From NCBI GenBank assembly GCA_944383515.1, contig CALWPV010000096.1, positions 1 to 50,112 of the forward strand: DNA of 50,112 nucleotides, given 5' to 3'. The translations under genes and the position numbers were made by a program. The stretch's first letter is position 1. Each line of letters starts with the position of its first letter. Below the pieces are notes generated by a model that worked only from the letters and a program-made list of their open reading frames with translations, did no database searches and was not told the DNA's origin. The stretch comes from an uncultured Clostridia bacterium (GTDB taxonomy: Bacteria > Bacillota > Clostridia > Lachnospirales > Bianqueaceae). Of the stretch, positions 30,738-42,021 are shown piece by piece.

Positions 30738-32873
30738 ATGGATAGGAAACAGCAGAAGGAATTGGCGGCGCTCGATGATTTTCGTATGGTGGCGGCGCTG
30801 CTGGTCATAGCGATTCATACCTCGCCGCTGGAAAGTGTGAGCGCGGAGGGCGATTTTTTTCTGACCCGGGTGCTGGCGCGGATGGCGGTTCCTTTTTTCC
30901 TTATGGTTACGGGGCAGTTTGTGCTGGGGCCGGTTATGCGGGGCGAAGCGGACGCCTACCCCAAAGTGCTTCGCTTCGCGAAAAAAACGGCGTTACTATA
31001 CGCGCTGACTTCTTTAGCCTATTTGCCCTTGGGGATATACGCGGGGTATTATGAGAATCTGGATGTTTTTGCCGCTTTGCGGCTGCTCGTTTGGGACGGA
31101 ACGTTCTACCATTTATGGTATTTTCCGGCGGTTTTGCTGGGCATGCTGCTGGTATGCGCGCTGCTGCAGTGTTTTTCGGGCCGGATTTGTCTGGGCATAG
31201 CGGCCGCATTGTATGGGCTGGGACTGCTGGGCGACAGCTACTGGGGGCTGACGCAGCAGGTGGCGTGGCTTCAGGACGGCTATGAGTGGTTGTTTTCGGT
31301 GTTTTCGCATACGCGTAACGGGCTTTTCTTGGCTCCTCTCTTTTTGCTGCTGGGAGCGCGCGCCGGTGAGGGGAAGCAGACGGCGCAGCGGTGGCCCTGG
31401 CTGGCCTGCTTTGTGGTTTCGTTTGCCGGCATGACAGCGGAGGCGTTTTGGCTGCGGGCGCAGGGGTGGCAGCGGCATGACAGTATGTATGTGTTTCTCC
31501 CTGTGGTAATGCTGTGTTTGTACCGGTTGCTGCTGACGCTGCGCGTGCAAACGCCGGCGGCGGCCCGGTTTCGCGCGGCGTCGATGTGGATTTATTTGGT
31601 GCATCCGGCGGTGATTGTGCTGGTGAGGGGCATGGCGAAGCTGCATCCGGCGCTGCATATTTTGGCAGATCATGCGCTGCTGCATTATGTACTGGTGAGT
31701 CTTCTTTCAGTGGCAATGGGTCTTGTGGCGGCCGGCAGGAAGGGGCGCTATAAGAAGGGGCGCTGCTGGAGCGAGATCGACGAAGAGGCGCTGGAAGAGA
31801 ATGTCCGCGCTCTGCGCGCTGCACTGCCGCGCAAAGCGGCGCTGATGCCGGCGCTGAAGGCGGACGCGTACGGGCACGGGGCGGTGCGTATGGGCCGGGC
31901 GCTTAACCGGCTGGGGGTGCGTGCTTTTTGCGTGGCCTGCGCCGAGGAAGGCGCCGCGCTGCGGCGCGGCGGCGTGCGTGGCGAGATTTTGATTTTGGGA
32001 TATACGCACCCGAGCGAATGGCCGCGGCTGCGCAGATATCGCCTGACACAGAGCATAGTGGATAAGGCGTATGCGGAAGAGCTTGCGCGCTACGCGCGGC
32101 GCAGTCCGTTTCGGCTGCCGGTACACGTGGCGGTGGATACGGGGATGCACCGGCTAGGGCTGGATGCGCGGCGTCCCGGTGAGATTGTGAAGGTGTGCCG
32201 CCTGAAGGGGCTGCGGGTGACGGGGATTTTTACGCATTTGTGCGCGTCACAGAGCCGGCGGGCGGAGGATCAGGCGTTTACGAGGGAGCAGGCGAAGCGG
32301 CTGGATGTGGTGCTGGCAGCGCTGGCGTCGGCGGGGATGCGGCGTCCGAAGACGCATCTGCTGGCTAGCGGCGGGGTGCTGAATTATCCGCAGCTTGGCG
32401 GCGAGTATGCGCGTGTGGGTATTGCGCTGTATGGCGTGCTGAGCGCGCGGTCAGATTGGAATGCGGCGGGGATAGCGCTGCGACCGGTGCTGACGGTAAA
32501 GGCGCGGGTGGCGAGCGTGCGGATGCTGCGAGCGGGCGAGGGCGCCGGGTACGATTTGGCGTATGTGGCTGCAGATAGGCGGCGCATTGCGGCGGTGACG
32601 ATTGGGTATGCGGACGGGCTGCCCCGGGCGCTGGGCGAAGGGCGCGGCGCTATGCTGGTGCATGGGCAGCGGGCGAGTATTGTGGGAAGAATCTGCATGG
32701 ATCAGACGCTGATTGACGTGACGCAGATAGAAGGCGTCCGGGCGGGCGACGAGGTGGTGGTGCTGGGGCAGAGCGGGCAGGAGTTGATTTCTGTTTACGA
32801 CTTAGCCGAGCAGAGCGGTACGATTACGAATGAGGTGTTCAGCCGCCTGGGGAGCCGCGTGGAAAAAGCGTAG
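30738..32873 (+). CDS. vanT: VanT: membrane-bound serine racemase
   Basis: A 711-residue two-domain protein. Residues 1-340 form about ten membrane helices of the acyltransferase-3 type (FRMVAALLVIAIHTS), thought to help serine uptake or anchoring. Residues about 350-711 are an alanine-racemase-like PLP enzyme with the PLP lysine in PALKADAYGHG (near 373) and the second catalytic tyrosine region ICMDQTLIDVT. It supplies D-serine for VanG. ATG 30738 or GTG 30735 may start it, directly after vanXY. It is the last gene of the operon. Confidence 0.92.
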   Translation: MDRKQQKELAALDDFRMVAALLVIAIHTSPLESVSAEGDFFLTRVLARMAVPFFLMVTGQFVLGPVMRGEADAYPKVLRFAKKTALLYALTSLAYLPLGIYAGYYENLDVFAALRLLVWDGTFYHLWYFPAVLLGMLLVCALLQCFSGRICLGIAAALYGLGLLGDSYWGLTQQVAWLQDGYEWLFSVFSHTRNGLFLAPLFLLLGARAGEGKQTAQRWPWLACFVVSFAGMTAEAFWLRAQGWQRHDSMYVFLPVVMLCLYRLLLTLRVQTPAAARFRAASMWIYLVHPAVIVLVRGMAKLHPALHILADHALLHYVLVSLLSVAMGLVAAGRKGRYKKGRCWSEIDEEALEENVRALRAALPRKAALMPALKADAYGHGAVRMGRALNRLGVRAFCVACAEEGAALRRGGVRGEILILGYTHPSEWPRLRRYRLTQSIVDKAYAEELARYARRSPFRLPVHVAVDTGMHRLGLDARRPGEIVKVCRLKGLRVTGIFTHLCASQSRRAEDQAFTREQAKRLDVVLAALASAGMRRPKTHLLASGGVLNYPQLGGEYARVGIALYGVLSARSDWNAAGIALRPVLTVKARVASVRMLRAGEGAGYDLAYVAADRRRIAAVTIGYADGLPRALGEGRGAMLVHGQRASIVGRICMDQTLIDVTQIEGVRAGDEVVVLGQSGQELISVYDLAEQSGTITNEVFSRLGSRVEKA

Positions 32874-32884
32874 CTCGGGCCGGT

Positions 32885-32967
32885 CCGTCCCGGCGGATGA
32901 GATCCGTCCCTGGCGGACGAGGGCCGTCTTGCGGGAAAGGTCCGTCCCTGTGTGGTAATTGTCCCTG
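32885..32967. repeat. Degenerate ~19-base tandem repeat with CCGTCCC cores
   Basis: CCGTCC-like cores begin at 32885, 32904, 32924, 32942 and about 32960, spaced 18-20 bases apart, with partly conserved GGCGGA.GAG between the first ones. It starts just after the vanT stop and leads into the palindrome at 32984. I see no reading frame of interest. Confidence 0.6.
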
Positions 32968-32983
32968 CTTGGGCGAAAACTTT

Positions 32984-33055
32984 TGCGCAGAATAGGGATA
33001 GCCGGTGCTAGCCTTATCCCTATTCTGCGCATTTATTATCGCAATATAGGGACAG
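32984..33055. repeat. Perfect 17-bp palindromic GGGATA element plus a half element
   Basis: TGCGCAGAATAGGGATA (32984-33000), a 14-base loop, then its exact complement TATCCCTATTCTGCGCA (33015-33031). A further single core, GCAATATAGGGACAG, ends at 33055. It lies between the converging vanT and ileS genes and has no T-run, so it is not a standard terminator. It is the cleanest example of the dispersed element family in the window. Confidence 0.8.
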
Positions 33056-33202
33056 TGGAACGCTTCCAACGCTCCTGTGTAGGAAGATAAATGGAAAAAT
33101 AACGAGGGAGAGCAATAAGAATTCTTGAATTAAGTACAAACGACTTTCAAACAAGAACACCTTGCTTTCTCCCTTTTACTATCATGTCAAATATCTCGCT
33201 GC

Positions 33203-33289
33203 GCGGGGATAATGTATGGCCCTTGCCCCTCCCTTGCGTTATTTTTCTTGCCGTATGGGGATAACGTACACAGTTCTTATCCCTATGCG
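33203..33289. repeat. GGGATAA inverted elements near the ileS 3' end
   Basis: GGGGATAA at 33206, then a hairpin CGTATGGGGATAA (33252-33264) against TTATCCCTATGCG (33277-33289), pairing at 11 of 13 positions. The stretch 33056-33202 between this and the previous element shows nothing I can name. Confidence 0.55.
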
Positions 33290-33307
33290 GCCATTTTTTC
33301 AAGCCAC

Positions 33308-33343
33308 AAAAAAAGAGCTGCCACATTGTCAATGTGGCAGCTC
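33308..33343 (-). terminator. Terminator of ileS
   Basis: A perfect 13-bp stem, GAGCTGCCACATT/AATGTGGCAGCTC, with a 3-base loop. On the minus strand it is followed by seven Ts, 10 bases after the ileS stop. Confidence 0.9.
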
Positions 33344-33353
33344 GCGGCAATTC

Positions 33354-36482
<3,129 letters not shown>

Positions 36483-36572
36483 ACCAATGCCTCCTTATTT
36501 TAAATACATAGCGCCAAGGGCGCCAACTAGGTGATGGAGATTGCCATAACCGGGGGATTTGAGAGGAACAAT

Positions 36573-36826
36573 AAAAAACCTGCAGGTTCAATAACCTGCA
36601 GGGACGAATGCTATATGGTATCCGTGGTACCACCCTGATTACTTCTCTCAGCTTCCATCAAAGCCTTGGCCGATAACGGGGCTAGCCGTACGCTCTTACT
36701 GCCCGGAACGTCCGGTTTTCTGAGCAATGCTCCGGAGGGATCCGACCTTGCGCTTCACACGGCCTTACACCAACCGGCCGCTCTCTGTAGTGAGGGGTAC
36801 AAGGAGCTATCTCCATCAACACAATT
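36573..36826 (-). ncRNA. T-box leader (isoleucine) of ileS
   Basis: On the minus strand the leader carries the T-box sequence GGGTGGTACCACGG (36635-36622). A terminator stem then pairs CCTGCAGGTT with AACCTGCAGG (36602-36579) and runs into six Ts (36578-36573). A long 5' stem I region precedes it. An ATC codon at 36741-36739, in CGGATCCC, is well placed as the specifier for isoleucine. Uncharged tRNA-Ile would disrupt the terminator and allow ileS transcription. The 5' boundary is approximate. Confidence 0.9.
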
Positions 36827-36832
36827 ATAGCC

Positions 36833-36861
36833 ATTGTAGCAATCTGTTTTCTATTTGTCAA
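36833..36861 (-). promoter_or_regulatory. Promoter of the ileS leader
   Basis: On the minus strand, TTGACA (36861-36856), a 17-base spacer, then TACAAT (36838-36833), directly upstream of the T-box leader. Confidence 0.75.
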
Positions 36862-36996
36862 GTGATAAGAAACAAGTTTATACAAAAAAATGTAAGATTA
36901 CAATCCATGTGTGACAGTCGAGAAGAGAGAAAATTTAGAAAGTACGCCCTAGCCTGCATTGATCGTGCTCATTTTAAGAAAATACATTAAGGGCCA

Positions 36997-37025
36997 TTGA
37001 CGAAAAGAGGGCTTAATGTTACAAT
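36997..37025 (+). promoter_or_regulatory. Promoter of the small membrane protein and lgt
   Basis: TTGACG (36997-37002), 17 bases, TACAAT (37020-37025). The interval 36862-36996, between this and the divergent ileS promoter, shows no other feature. Confidence 0.75.
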
Positions 37026-37072
37026 ATGTTTAACCACTTTTAAAAATTAAGAAGGAGGACTGGGTAAGTCCA

Positions 37073-37375
37073 ATGAATCAAGGGGATCAAGAAAAGAATC
37101 TTGCTATTGGCTCGCTGGTATGCGGAATCGTGAGCGTAGTGCTTTGCTGGGCCGGCTACTTCTCATTTGTAGCGCTGGTGCTGGGCATTGTCGCAATCGC
37201 GCTTTCCGTCAAAGCGGGTAAAATGGCGGTCGGAGGGCAGCGCTGCGGCATGGCGGTGGCAGGTTTGGTGCTGGGCATTATTGGCGTAGTACTTTCGTGC
37301 TTTGTTTTTGCGTGCACAGTAGTCGCCTGTACTTCCTTAGGCTGTTTAAGCTGCACGTTTGCCGGTATGTATTAA
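37073..37375 (+). CDS. Small two-helix membrane protein (DUF4190-like)
   Basis: A 100-residue protein with two hydrophobic helices (about 10-44 and 60-90), joined by a short polar loop (KAGKMAVGGQRC) and rich in Gly and Val, as in DUF4190 proteins. The C-terminus has four cysteines in CTVVACTSLGCLSC. It starts at ATG 37073 after AAGAAGGAGG, a site about 13 bases away. It probably shares a transcript with lgt 6 bases later. Its function is unknown. Confidence 0.65.
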   Translation: MNQGDQEKNLAIGSLVCGIVSVVLCWAGYFSFVALVLGIVAIALSVKAGKMAVGGQRCGMAVAGLVLGIIGVVLSCFVFACTVVACTSLGCLSCTFAGMY

Positions 37376-37381
37376 ACAAGC

Positions 37382-38134
37382 ATGTATCCACTGATACATA
37401 TTGCGGGTAAAGAAATTCCAACGTATGCGCTCATGGCGCTAATAGGCGCGCTGGTCGCCGGCATGTTTGCCGAGCATCAGGCCGTAAAGCGAGGGGTGCA
37501 CCCCTTTTATATAATAGAAGTCATGCTCTACAGCGTGATAGGCGTCGTAATTGGAGGCCATTTGCTTTATGGTTTAGTTAATTTGCGTCATTTAGACCAG
37601 GGGCTGGCATATGTATGGGGCGGACAGGTGTTTTACGGAGGACTCTTCGGCGGCTTGCTGACGGGGGCCTTAGTGATTAAGAAAAAGAAATACCCGCGAT
37701 ATCCGTATTATGATATAGCGGCTTGTGCCATTCCGTTGTTTCATGGTATTGCACGGATTGGCTGTTTTTTGACGGGCTGTTGTTACGGGATTCCCTCCGC
37801 TGTGGGATTTGTGTATACGGAGTCGGCGGTACCATATGCAAACGGTGTGGTTCGCTTTCCGGTGCAGCTTCTTGAGTCTGCGCTGAATCTGGCTTTGTTC
37901 GGCGTGCTTTACGGGCTGCTCCACAGAGGAAAAGGAAAAGATCACCTTTTGAGCTTATATCTTGGTAGCTATGCGCTGCTTCGCTTCGGGCTGGAGTTTT
38001 TGCGAGGCGACGACGTGCTGCGCGGCATCTGGTGGGGACTTTCCACTTCGCAATGGGTTTCGATTTCCGTTGCGCTTGCCTTACTGGTTTACTTCATAGT
38101 TTGGCGCGTACGCGCACAAAGTGGTAAAAGCTGA
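37382..38134 (+). CDS. lgt: Prolipoprotein diacylglyceryl transferase
   Basis: A 250-residue polytopic membrane protein with about seven helices. Lgt motifs are present: GGQVFYGGLFGGLL (equivalent of the HGGL region, with Y for H), HGIARIGCFLTGCCYGIP (the signature with the catalytic arginine region) and RFPVQLLES. It transfers diacylglycerol to the lipobox cysteine of prelipoproteins. The replaced histidine in the HGG motif is seen in some Clostridia Lgt-like proteins, so activity is probable but not certain. Confidence 0.85.
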   Translation: MYPLIHIAGKEIPTYALMALIGALVAGMFAEHQAVKRGVHPFYIIEVMLYSVIGVVIGGHLLYGLVNLRHLDQGLAYVWGGQVFYGGLFGGLLTGALVIKKKKYPRYPYYDIAACAIPLFHGIARIGCFLTGCCYGIPSAVGFVYTESAVPYANGVVRFPVQLLESALNLALFGVLYGLLHRGKGKDHLLSLYLGSYALLRFGLEFLRGDDVLRGIWWGLSTSQWVSISVALALLVYFIVWRVRAQSGKS

Positions 38135-38186
38135 TGCGACCTCAAAAGAGGCGTGTTAATCTTAAATATTTTTATAGGAGAATTGT

Positions 38187-39548
38187 ATGGATACCGACCC
38201 TGGAAGTATAATCTTTCAAATTGTAATTCTTTTTGTGCTTATTTTTGTCAATGCTTTCTTTGCAATGTCAGAGATTGCCGTCATTTCCTTGAATGATAAT
38301 AAAATTAAAAAAATGGCGGAAGAAGGCAACAAAAAAGCGAAACAAATTCAAAAGTTAACAGAGAGCAGTAGTGCTTTCCTCTCGACTATTCAGATCGGCG
38401 TAACGCTGGCTGGCTTTTTAACGTCTGCTTCTGCCTCGGATTCTTTTGCGGGCATGTTAGCTAACGCGCTGAGTGGTACAGTAATAGGCGACGTTATTTC
38501 GGTTAATGTAATTAGTACGGTTTCTATGGTATTAATTACGTTAATTACAGCATATTTTAACTTGGTGCTGGGTGAATTAGTGCCGAAAAAAATTGCTATG
38601 CAAAATCCGGAAAAAGTGTCCTTTTTGGCGGCGCCCGTATTGCTTTTTGTATTAAAAGTTGCAAAACCGGTAGTTAAATTACTTTCTCTTTCTACAAACG
38701 GTCTGCTCAAAGTAATAGGCATTGATCCGCATGCCGATGAGGAGACGGTGACGGAAGAAGAAATCCGCATGATGGTGGATGTTGGCGGTGAAAAAGGCGT
38801 AATTGAAGATTCTCAGCGCGAAATGATCGATAATATCTTTGAATTTGACGATATTGACGCGGCCGACATTATGACGCATCGTACAGATATGGTCTGTATC
38901 GATGTAGAAGACGACTTTTCGGAAGTGGTTAATCTTTCGATAGAACACGGATTTTCTCGCATTCCGGTTTATGAAGAAGATATTGATAACATTATTGGTG
39001 TTTTGTATATTAAAGACGTATTAAAATATGTGGGCTCTGCGCTTCCGGACAATATGACGCTGCGCGATATGATGCGGCAGGCGCATTACGTGCCGGAAAC
39101 AAAACGGTGCGGCGAGCTGTTTGCCGAGCTGCAAGAAAAGCACTTGCATATGGCCATTGTAGTAGACGAATATGGTGGTACGGCTGGTTTAGTCACAATT
39201 GAAGACATTTTAGAGTCGATCGTGGGAAATATTCAGGATGAATACGATCAGGAGTCGGAAGAGGTTTCTGTGATTGACGAAAAAACCTTTACCATTGACG
39301 GAACGGCCGATATTGAAGAAGTGGAAGAGCTGATAGGCGTAACCATTCCCGAAGGCGATTACGATACGCTGGGCGGCTATATTATTAGCGTTCTGGGCTT
39401 TTTGCCCCAGGATGGCGAAATGAACGAAATATGCCTAGAAGGTTATAAATTTACGGTACTGAATGTGGAAGAGCGGCGCATTGGCAAAGTAAGAGTAGAG
39501 CACATGACGCCAAGCGTTCCCGTAGAGGCTACGGAAAGTGCCGAATAA
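38187..39548 (+). CDS. CNNM/CBS-domain protein (CorC/HlyC family)
   Basis: A 453-residue protein: an N-terminal CNNM (DUF21) membrane domain with about four helices (1-180, including GELVPKKIA), two CBS domains (about 210-340, with DIMTHRTDMV and VVDEYGGTAGLVTIEDILE) and a C-terminal CorC_HlyC domain (370-440). Members are tied to magnesium or cobalt efflux. It starts at ATG 38187 behind ATAGGAG, in its own unit, with a strong terminator downstream. Confidence 0.9.
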   Translation: MDTDPGSIIFQIVILFVLIFVNAFFAMSEIAVISLNDNKIKKMAEEGNKKAKQIQKLTESSSAFLSTIQIGVTLAGFLTSASASDSFAGMLANALSGTVIGDVISVNVISTVSMVLITLITAYFNLVLGELVPKKIAMQNPEKVSFLAAPVLLFVLKVAKPVVKLLSLSTNGLLKVIGIDPHADEETVTEEEIRMMVDVGGEKGVIEDSQREMIDNIFEFDDIDAADIMTHRTDMVCIDVEDDFSEVVNLSIEHGFSRIPVYEEDIDNIIGVLYIKDVLKYVGSALPDNMTLRDMMRQAHYVPETKRCGELFAELQEKHLHMAIVVDEYGGTAGLVTIEDILESIVGNIQDEYDQESEEVSVIDEKTFTIDGTADIEEVEELIGVTIPEGDYDTLGGYIISVLGFLPQDGEMNEICLEGYKFTVLNVEERRIGKVRVEHMTPSVPVEATESAE

Positions 39549-39580
39549 GCCGTAACCAAGTACCTGTCCTGCCACTTGAG

Positions 39581-39617
39581 GCTGTCACATTCATTATGGA
39601 ATGTGACAGCTTTTTTT
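39581..39617 (+). terminator. Terminator after the CNNM/CBS gene
   Basis: A perfect 12-bp stem, GCTGTCACATTC/GAATGTGACAGC, with a 6-base loop and seven Ts. Confidence 0.92.
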
Positions 39618-39628
39618 CTAAATAAGGC

Positions 39629-39657
39629 TTGACATTGGTGAAAAGATTCGATATAAT
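39629..39657 (+). promoter_or_regulatory. Consensus promoter of tRNA-Pro
   Basis: TTGACA (39629-39634), exactly 17 bases, TATAAT (39652-39657): a full-consensus sigma-A promoter, 34 bases before the tRNA. Confidence 0.92.
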
Positions 39658-39690
39658 AATTAAGCCTAGTGAAGAAGGCATATATAGTTT

Positions 39691-39764
39691 CGGAATGTGG
39701 CTCAGTTTGGTAGAGCGCTGCGTTCGGGACGCAGAGGCCGCAGGTTCGAATCCTGTCATTCCGA
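39691..39764 (+). tRNA. tRNA-Pro (CGG)
   Basis: Acceptor CGGAATG/CATTCCG, discriminator A, anticodon stem CTGCG/CGCAG with loop TTCGGGA giving anticodon CGG. CCA is not encoded. It is a single-gene unit with its own promoter and terminator. Confidence 0.95.
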
Positions 39765-39771
39765 TTTCTCG

Positions 39772-39803
39772 AAGAATCCGCTGTTGCAGCGGGTTCTTTT
39801 TTT
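39772..39803 (+). terminator. Terminator of tRNA-Pro
   Basis: AAGAATCCGCTG pairs with CAGCGGGTTCTT (one wobble) across a 3-base loop, with a T-run to 39803. Confidence 0.88.
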
Positions 39804-39879
39804 CTTGTGTCAAACAATTTTGCGCGGAAGCACTCATATAATGGAATCACAATACCTTGTTGTAAGGAGAGTTTATACT

Positions 39880-40497
39880 ATGAGTTTACTTCGATTTTTT
39901 CACGGATGCCCGCAAATGGGCGAGGTTTCTGTCTTTGTAGGCGAAGGTTCCATGAGCGCGCCGATTGCTCGGGGGCTGGCGTATGGCGAAAGTACGCCGC
40001 ATATTTTTATGCATGGCGGTCATACGACAATTCGAGTAGAAGAAGAGGGGAAGGTGCGTGTACAAAATCATGTAATTATACCGGAAAATCAATCGTTTAC
40101 GCTTATGATCCTCTGCCGCGGCGGCGTAATGGAGCTGGTGGCCATTACCGAAGCAGCGCCGGAGCTGGAGGAAGGAAGCAGCGGCGTGCGTATTGCGTCG
40201 TTTGCGCAGGGGGAAGAACTTTTAGAATTCTGGCGCTGGTTTGGCAATGAAGAAGAGCAGCTCTTTTCGCAGATCACAGAGGGCGACGTAAGTGAATACG
40301 CGCAAATTGAGCCGGGCATGCACCGCCTAGAAATTCGGAAGGAGGGCGGAACGCTTAGTATTCTTCCGGAGCACAGGGCGGTGGAAGGGCGAATGTATAC
40401 CGTATTTATTATAGGTCGCACCCACCCTGATGAAGAAGAATTTCCGGTGGCCATTCGGGTGCTGGAAGATATGAAAACGACCATTGCAACCGAGTAA
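39880..40497 (+). CDS. DUF4397-like protein
   Basis: A 205-residue protein. ATG 39880 follows TAAGGAG; longer in-frame starts would run into the tRNA terminator. The N-terminal half (FFHGCPQMGEVSVFVGEG, then LAYGESTPHIFMHGGHTTIRV) resembles DUF4397 domains, beta-rich units often found in surface proteins. A second, weaker copy may begin near residue 105 and ends GRMYTVFIIG. No signal peptide or anchor is visible, so an intracellular or spore-coat-like location cannot be excluded. A TATAAT lies at 39837. Confidence 0.65.
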   Translation: MSLLRFFHGCPQMGEVSVFVGEGSMSAPIARGLAYGESTPHIFMHGGHTTIRVEEEGKVRVQNHVIIPENQSFTLMILCRGGVMELVAITEAAPELEEGSSGVRIASFAQGEELLEFWRWFGNEEEQLFSQITEGDVSEYAQIEPGMHRLEIRKEGGTLSILPEHRAVEGRMYTVFIIGRTHPDEEEFPVAIRVLEDMKTTIATE

Positions 40498-40539
40498 AAC
40501 TTATGTTAATATGACAGAAAGCAGAGAGGAGAGATACAA

Positions 40540-41067
40540 ATGAAGTACATGATGATTTCAGACATTCATGGCGACGCGCAGTGTCTGCAACAAGCCATGG
40601 AGCGCTGGGAGGCGGAAAAAGCAGACGCCTTGCTGGTGCTGGGCGACCTTTTATACCATGGCCCGCGCAATCCCATTCCGCAGGGCTATGATCCCCAAGC
40701 CTGCGTTCAGATCTTCAATCAATATAAAGAAAAAATCATTGCCGTTAGAGGTAACTGCGATGCCGATGTCGATCAGATGCTGGTAGCCTTTGCGATTATG
40801 GCGCCGTATATGATTTTGCCGCTGGAGGGCGGCGGCCGCTTGGTACTCACACATGGGCACCACCCGGTAGAAGAGGTATACTTGCAGCCGGGCGATGTGC
40901 TGGTTAGTGGGCATACGCATGTGCTCAAAGCGGAAAAAGCACATATCAATCCCGGTTCCATTTCGCTACCCAAAGAGGGTAACCCCAAAACCTACGCCGT
41001 GCTGGAAGGCCGGCAGGTTACCATTAAAACACTAGACGGCGCTGCGTTTGCGCAGGTCAAGCTATAA
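40540..41067 (+). CDS. yfcE: YfcE/YsnB-type phosphodiesterase
   Basis: A 175-residue calcineurin-like phosphoesterase. ISDIHGD, LGDLLYHGP, RGNCDA, LTHGHHP and SGHTH follow the YfcE/MJ0936 order. E. coli YfcE is a manganese-dependent phosphodiesterase with unclear physiological substrate. It starts at ATG 40540 behind AGAGGAGAG, and hpt follows 14 bases after its stop. Confidence 0.88.
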   Translation: MKYMMISDIHGDAQCLQQAMERWEAEKADALLVLGDLLYHGPRNPIPQGYDPQACVQIFNQYKEKIIAVRGNCDADVDQMLVAFAIMAPYMILPLEGGGRLVLTHGHHPVEEVYLQPGDVLVSGHTHVLKAEKAHINPGSISLPKEGNPKTYAVLEGRQVTIKTLDGAAFAQVKL

Positions 41068-41081
41068 AAAGGAGACGTACC

Positions 41082-41633
41082 ATGGCCTATTCTATTGAGC
41101 AAGATGTCGATCAGATTTTATTGAGCGAGCAGCAAATCGCTCAGCGCGTAGCGGAGCTTGGCGCGCAAATTACCGCCGACTACGCCGATCGCCCCCTGAT
41201 GCTGGTGGGCATTTTAAAAGGCGCAGGCATTTTTCACGCCGATCTGGCCCGGGCCATTAAAGGCCGCGTGCAGCTAGACTTTATGGTAGCCTCCAGCTAT
41301 GGCAGCGGTGCGGTAAGCAGCGGCACGCTGCATATTATTAAAGATCTCGAAGGCGATGTGGCCGGCAAAGACATTCTGCTGGTAGAAGATATTGTCGATA
41401 CCGGGCTAACGCTAAGCGAGCTGCAGCAATACTTACTGGGCCGCGGCGCGGCTTCTGTTAAAATCTGCGCGCTGCTCAACAAGCCGGCACGCCGGAAAGT
41501 AGACGTTACCATTGACTATCTCGGGTATACCGTCCCCGATGAATTCATTATCGGCTATGGCATTGACTACGCTGAATCCTACCGCAACCTGCCGTACATC
41601 GCTTCTTTGAAGCGGGAAATCTATGAGCGGTGA
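41082..41633 (+). CDS. hpt: Hypoxanthine phosphoribosyltransferase
   Basis: A 183-residue type I PRTase. The PRPP loop is LLVEDIVDTGLTL, preceded by GILKGAGIF, and the flexible-loop part is MVASSYGSG. KPARRKVDV and GYGIDYAESYRNLP, with the purine-contact region, complete it. It salvages hypoxanthine or guanine to the monophosphate. It starts at ATG 41082 behind AAAGGAG and is co-transcribed with yfcE. Confidence 0.92.
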   Translation: MAYSIEQDVDQILLSEQQIAQRVAELGAQITADYADRPLMLVGILKGAGIFHADLARAIKGRVQLDFMVASSYGSGAVSSGTLHIIKDLEGDVAGKDILLVEDIVDTGLTLSELQQYLLGRGAASVKICALLNKPARRKVDVTIDYLGYTVPDEFIIGYGIDYAESYRNLPYIASLKREIYER

Positions 41634-41662
41634 TTGACTTTGCGCGCTCCGTATGATAAAAT
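41634..41662 (+). promoter_or_regulatory. Promoter of secG
   Basis: TTGACT (41634-41639, starting right after the hpt stop), 17 bases, TAAAAT (41657-41662). Confidence 0.7.
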
Positions 41663-41710
41663 ACCGATACGGAATCAAAGATCGATGAATTAGAGAGGAG
41701 AAACGGAGCG

Positions 41711-41947
41711 GTGGTTGCTATTATTATTTCCATTTTACTTTTTATCTGCTGCCTTCTGTTAACGATCATTATATTGATGCAGCAGGGCAAAAGCGCGGGG
41801 CTTTCCGGCGCGATCAGCGGCATGGCCGAGTCCTACTTCGGTAAGAATAAGGCGCGCACCATGGAAGGTAAATTTGAGCGCATTACAAAGATTTTAGCCA
41901 CGATTTATATCGTGTTAGCCTTAGTTTTATATTTTGTGATCGCGTGA
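41711..41947 (+). CDS. secG: SecG, preprotein translocase subunit
   Basis: A 78-residue protein with a GTG start behind GAGAGGAG. Two helices (about 2-22 and 58-77) flank a loop with MQQGKSAGLSGAISG, a typical SecG sequence. It supports SecYEG-dependent export. A terminator and smpB follow; the secG-smpB neighbourhood is common in Firmicutes, though rnr, which usually lies between them, is absent. Confidence 0.92.
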   Translation: MVAIIISILLFICCLLLTIIILMQQGKSAGLSGAISGMAESYFGKNKARTMEGKFERITKILATIYIVLALVLYFVIA

Positions 41948-41959
41948 CACGATAAAAGC

Positions 41960-41987
41960 GCGGCCTAGCTGATCTAGGCCGCTTTTT
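41960..41987 (+). terminator. Terminator after secG
   Basis: A perfect 9-bp stem, GCGGCCTAG/CTAGGCCGC, with a 5-base loop and five Ts. Confidence 0.9.
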
Positions 41988-42021
41988 ATTGTGACAGATT
42001 CGTTCGAAAGGGGGGAGCCGC

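Noticed and set aside
30934-31824. Minus-strand open frame of 296 codons opposite vanT
   Set aside because: Pro/Ala/Ser-rich shadow of the vanT coding strand; vanT is unmistakable and there is no start signal on the minus strand.
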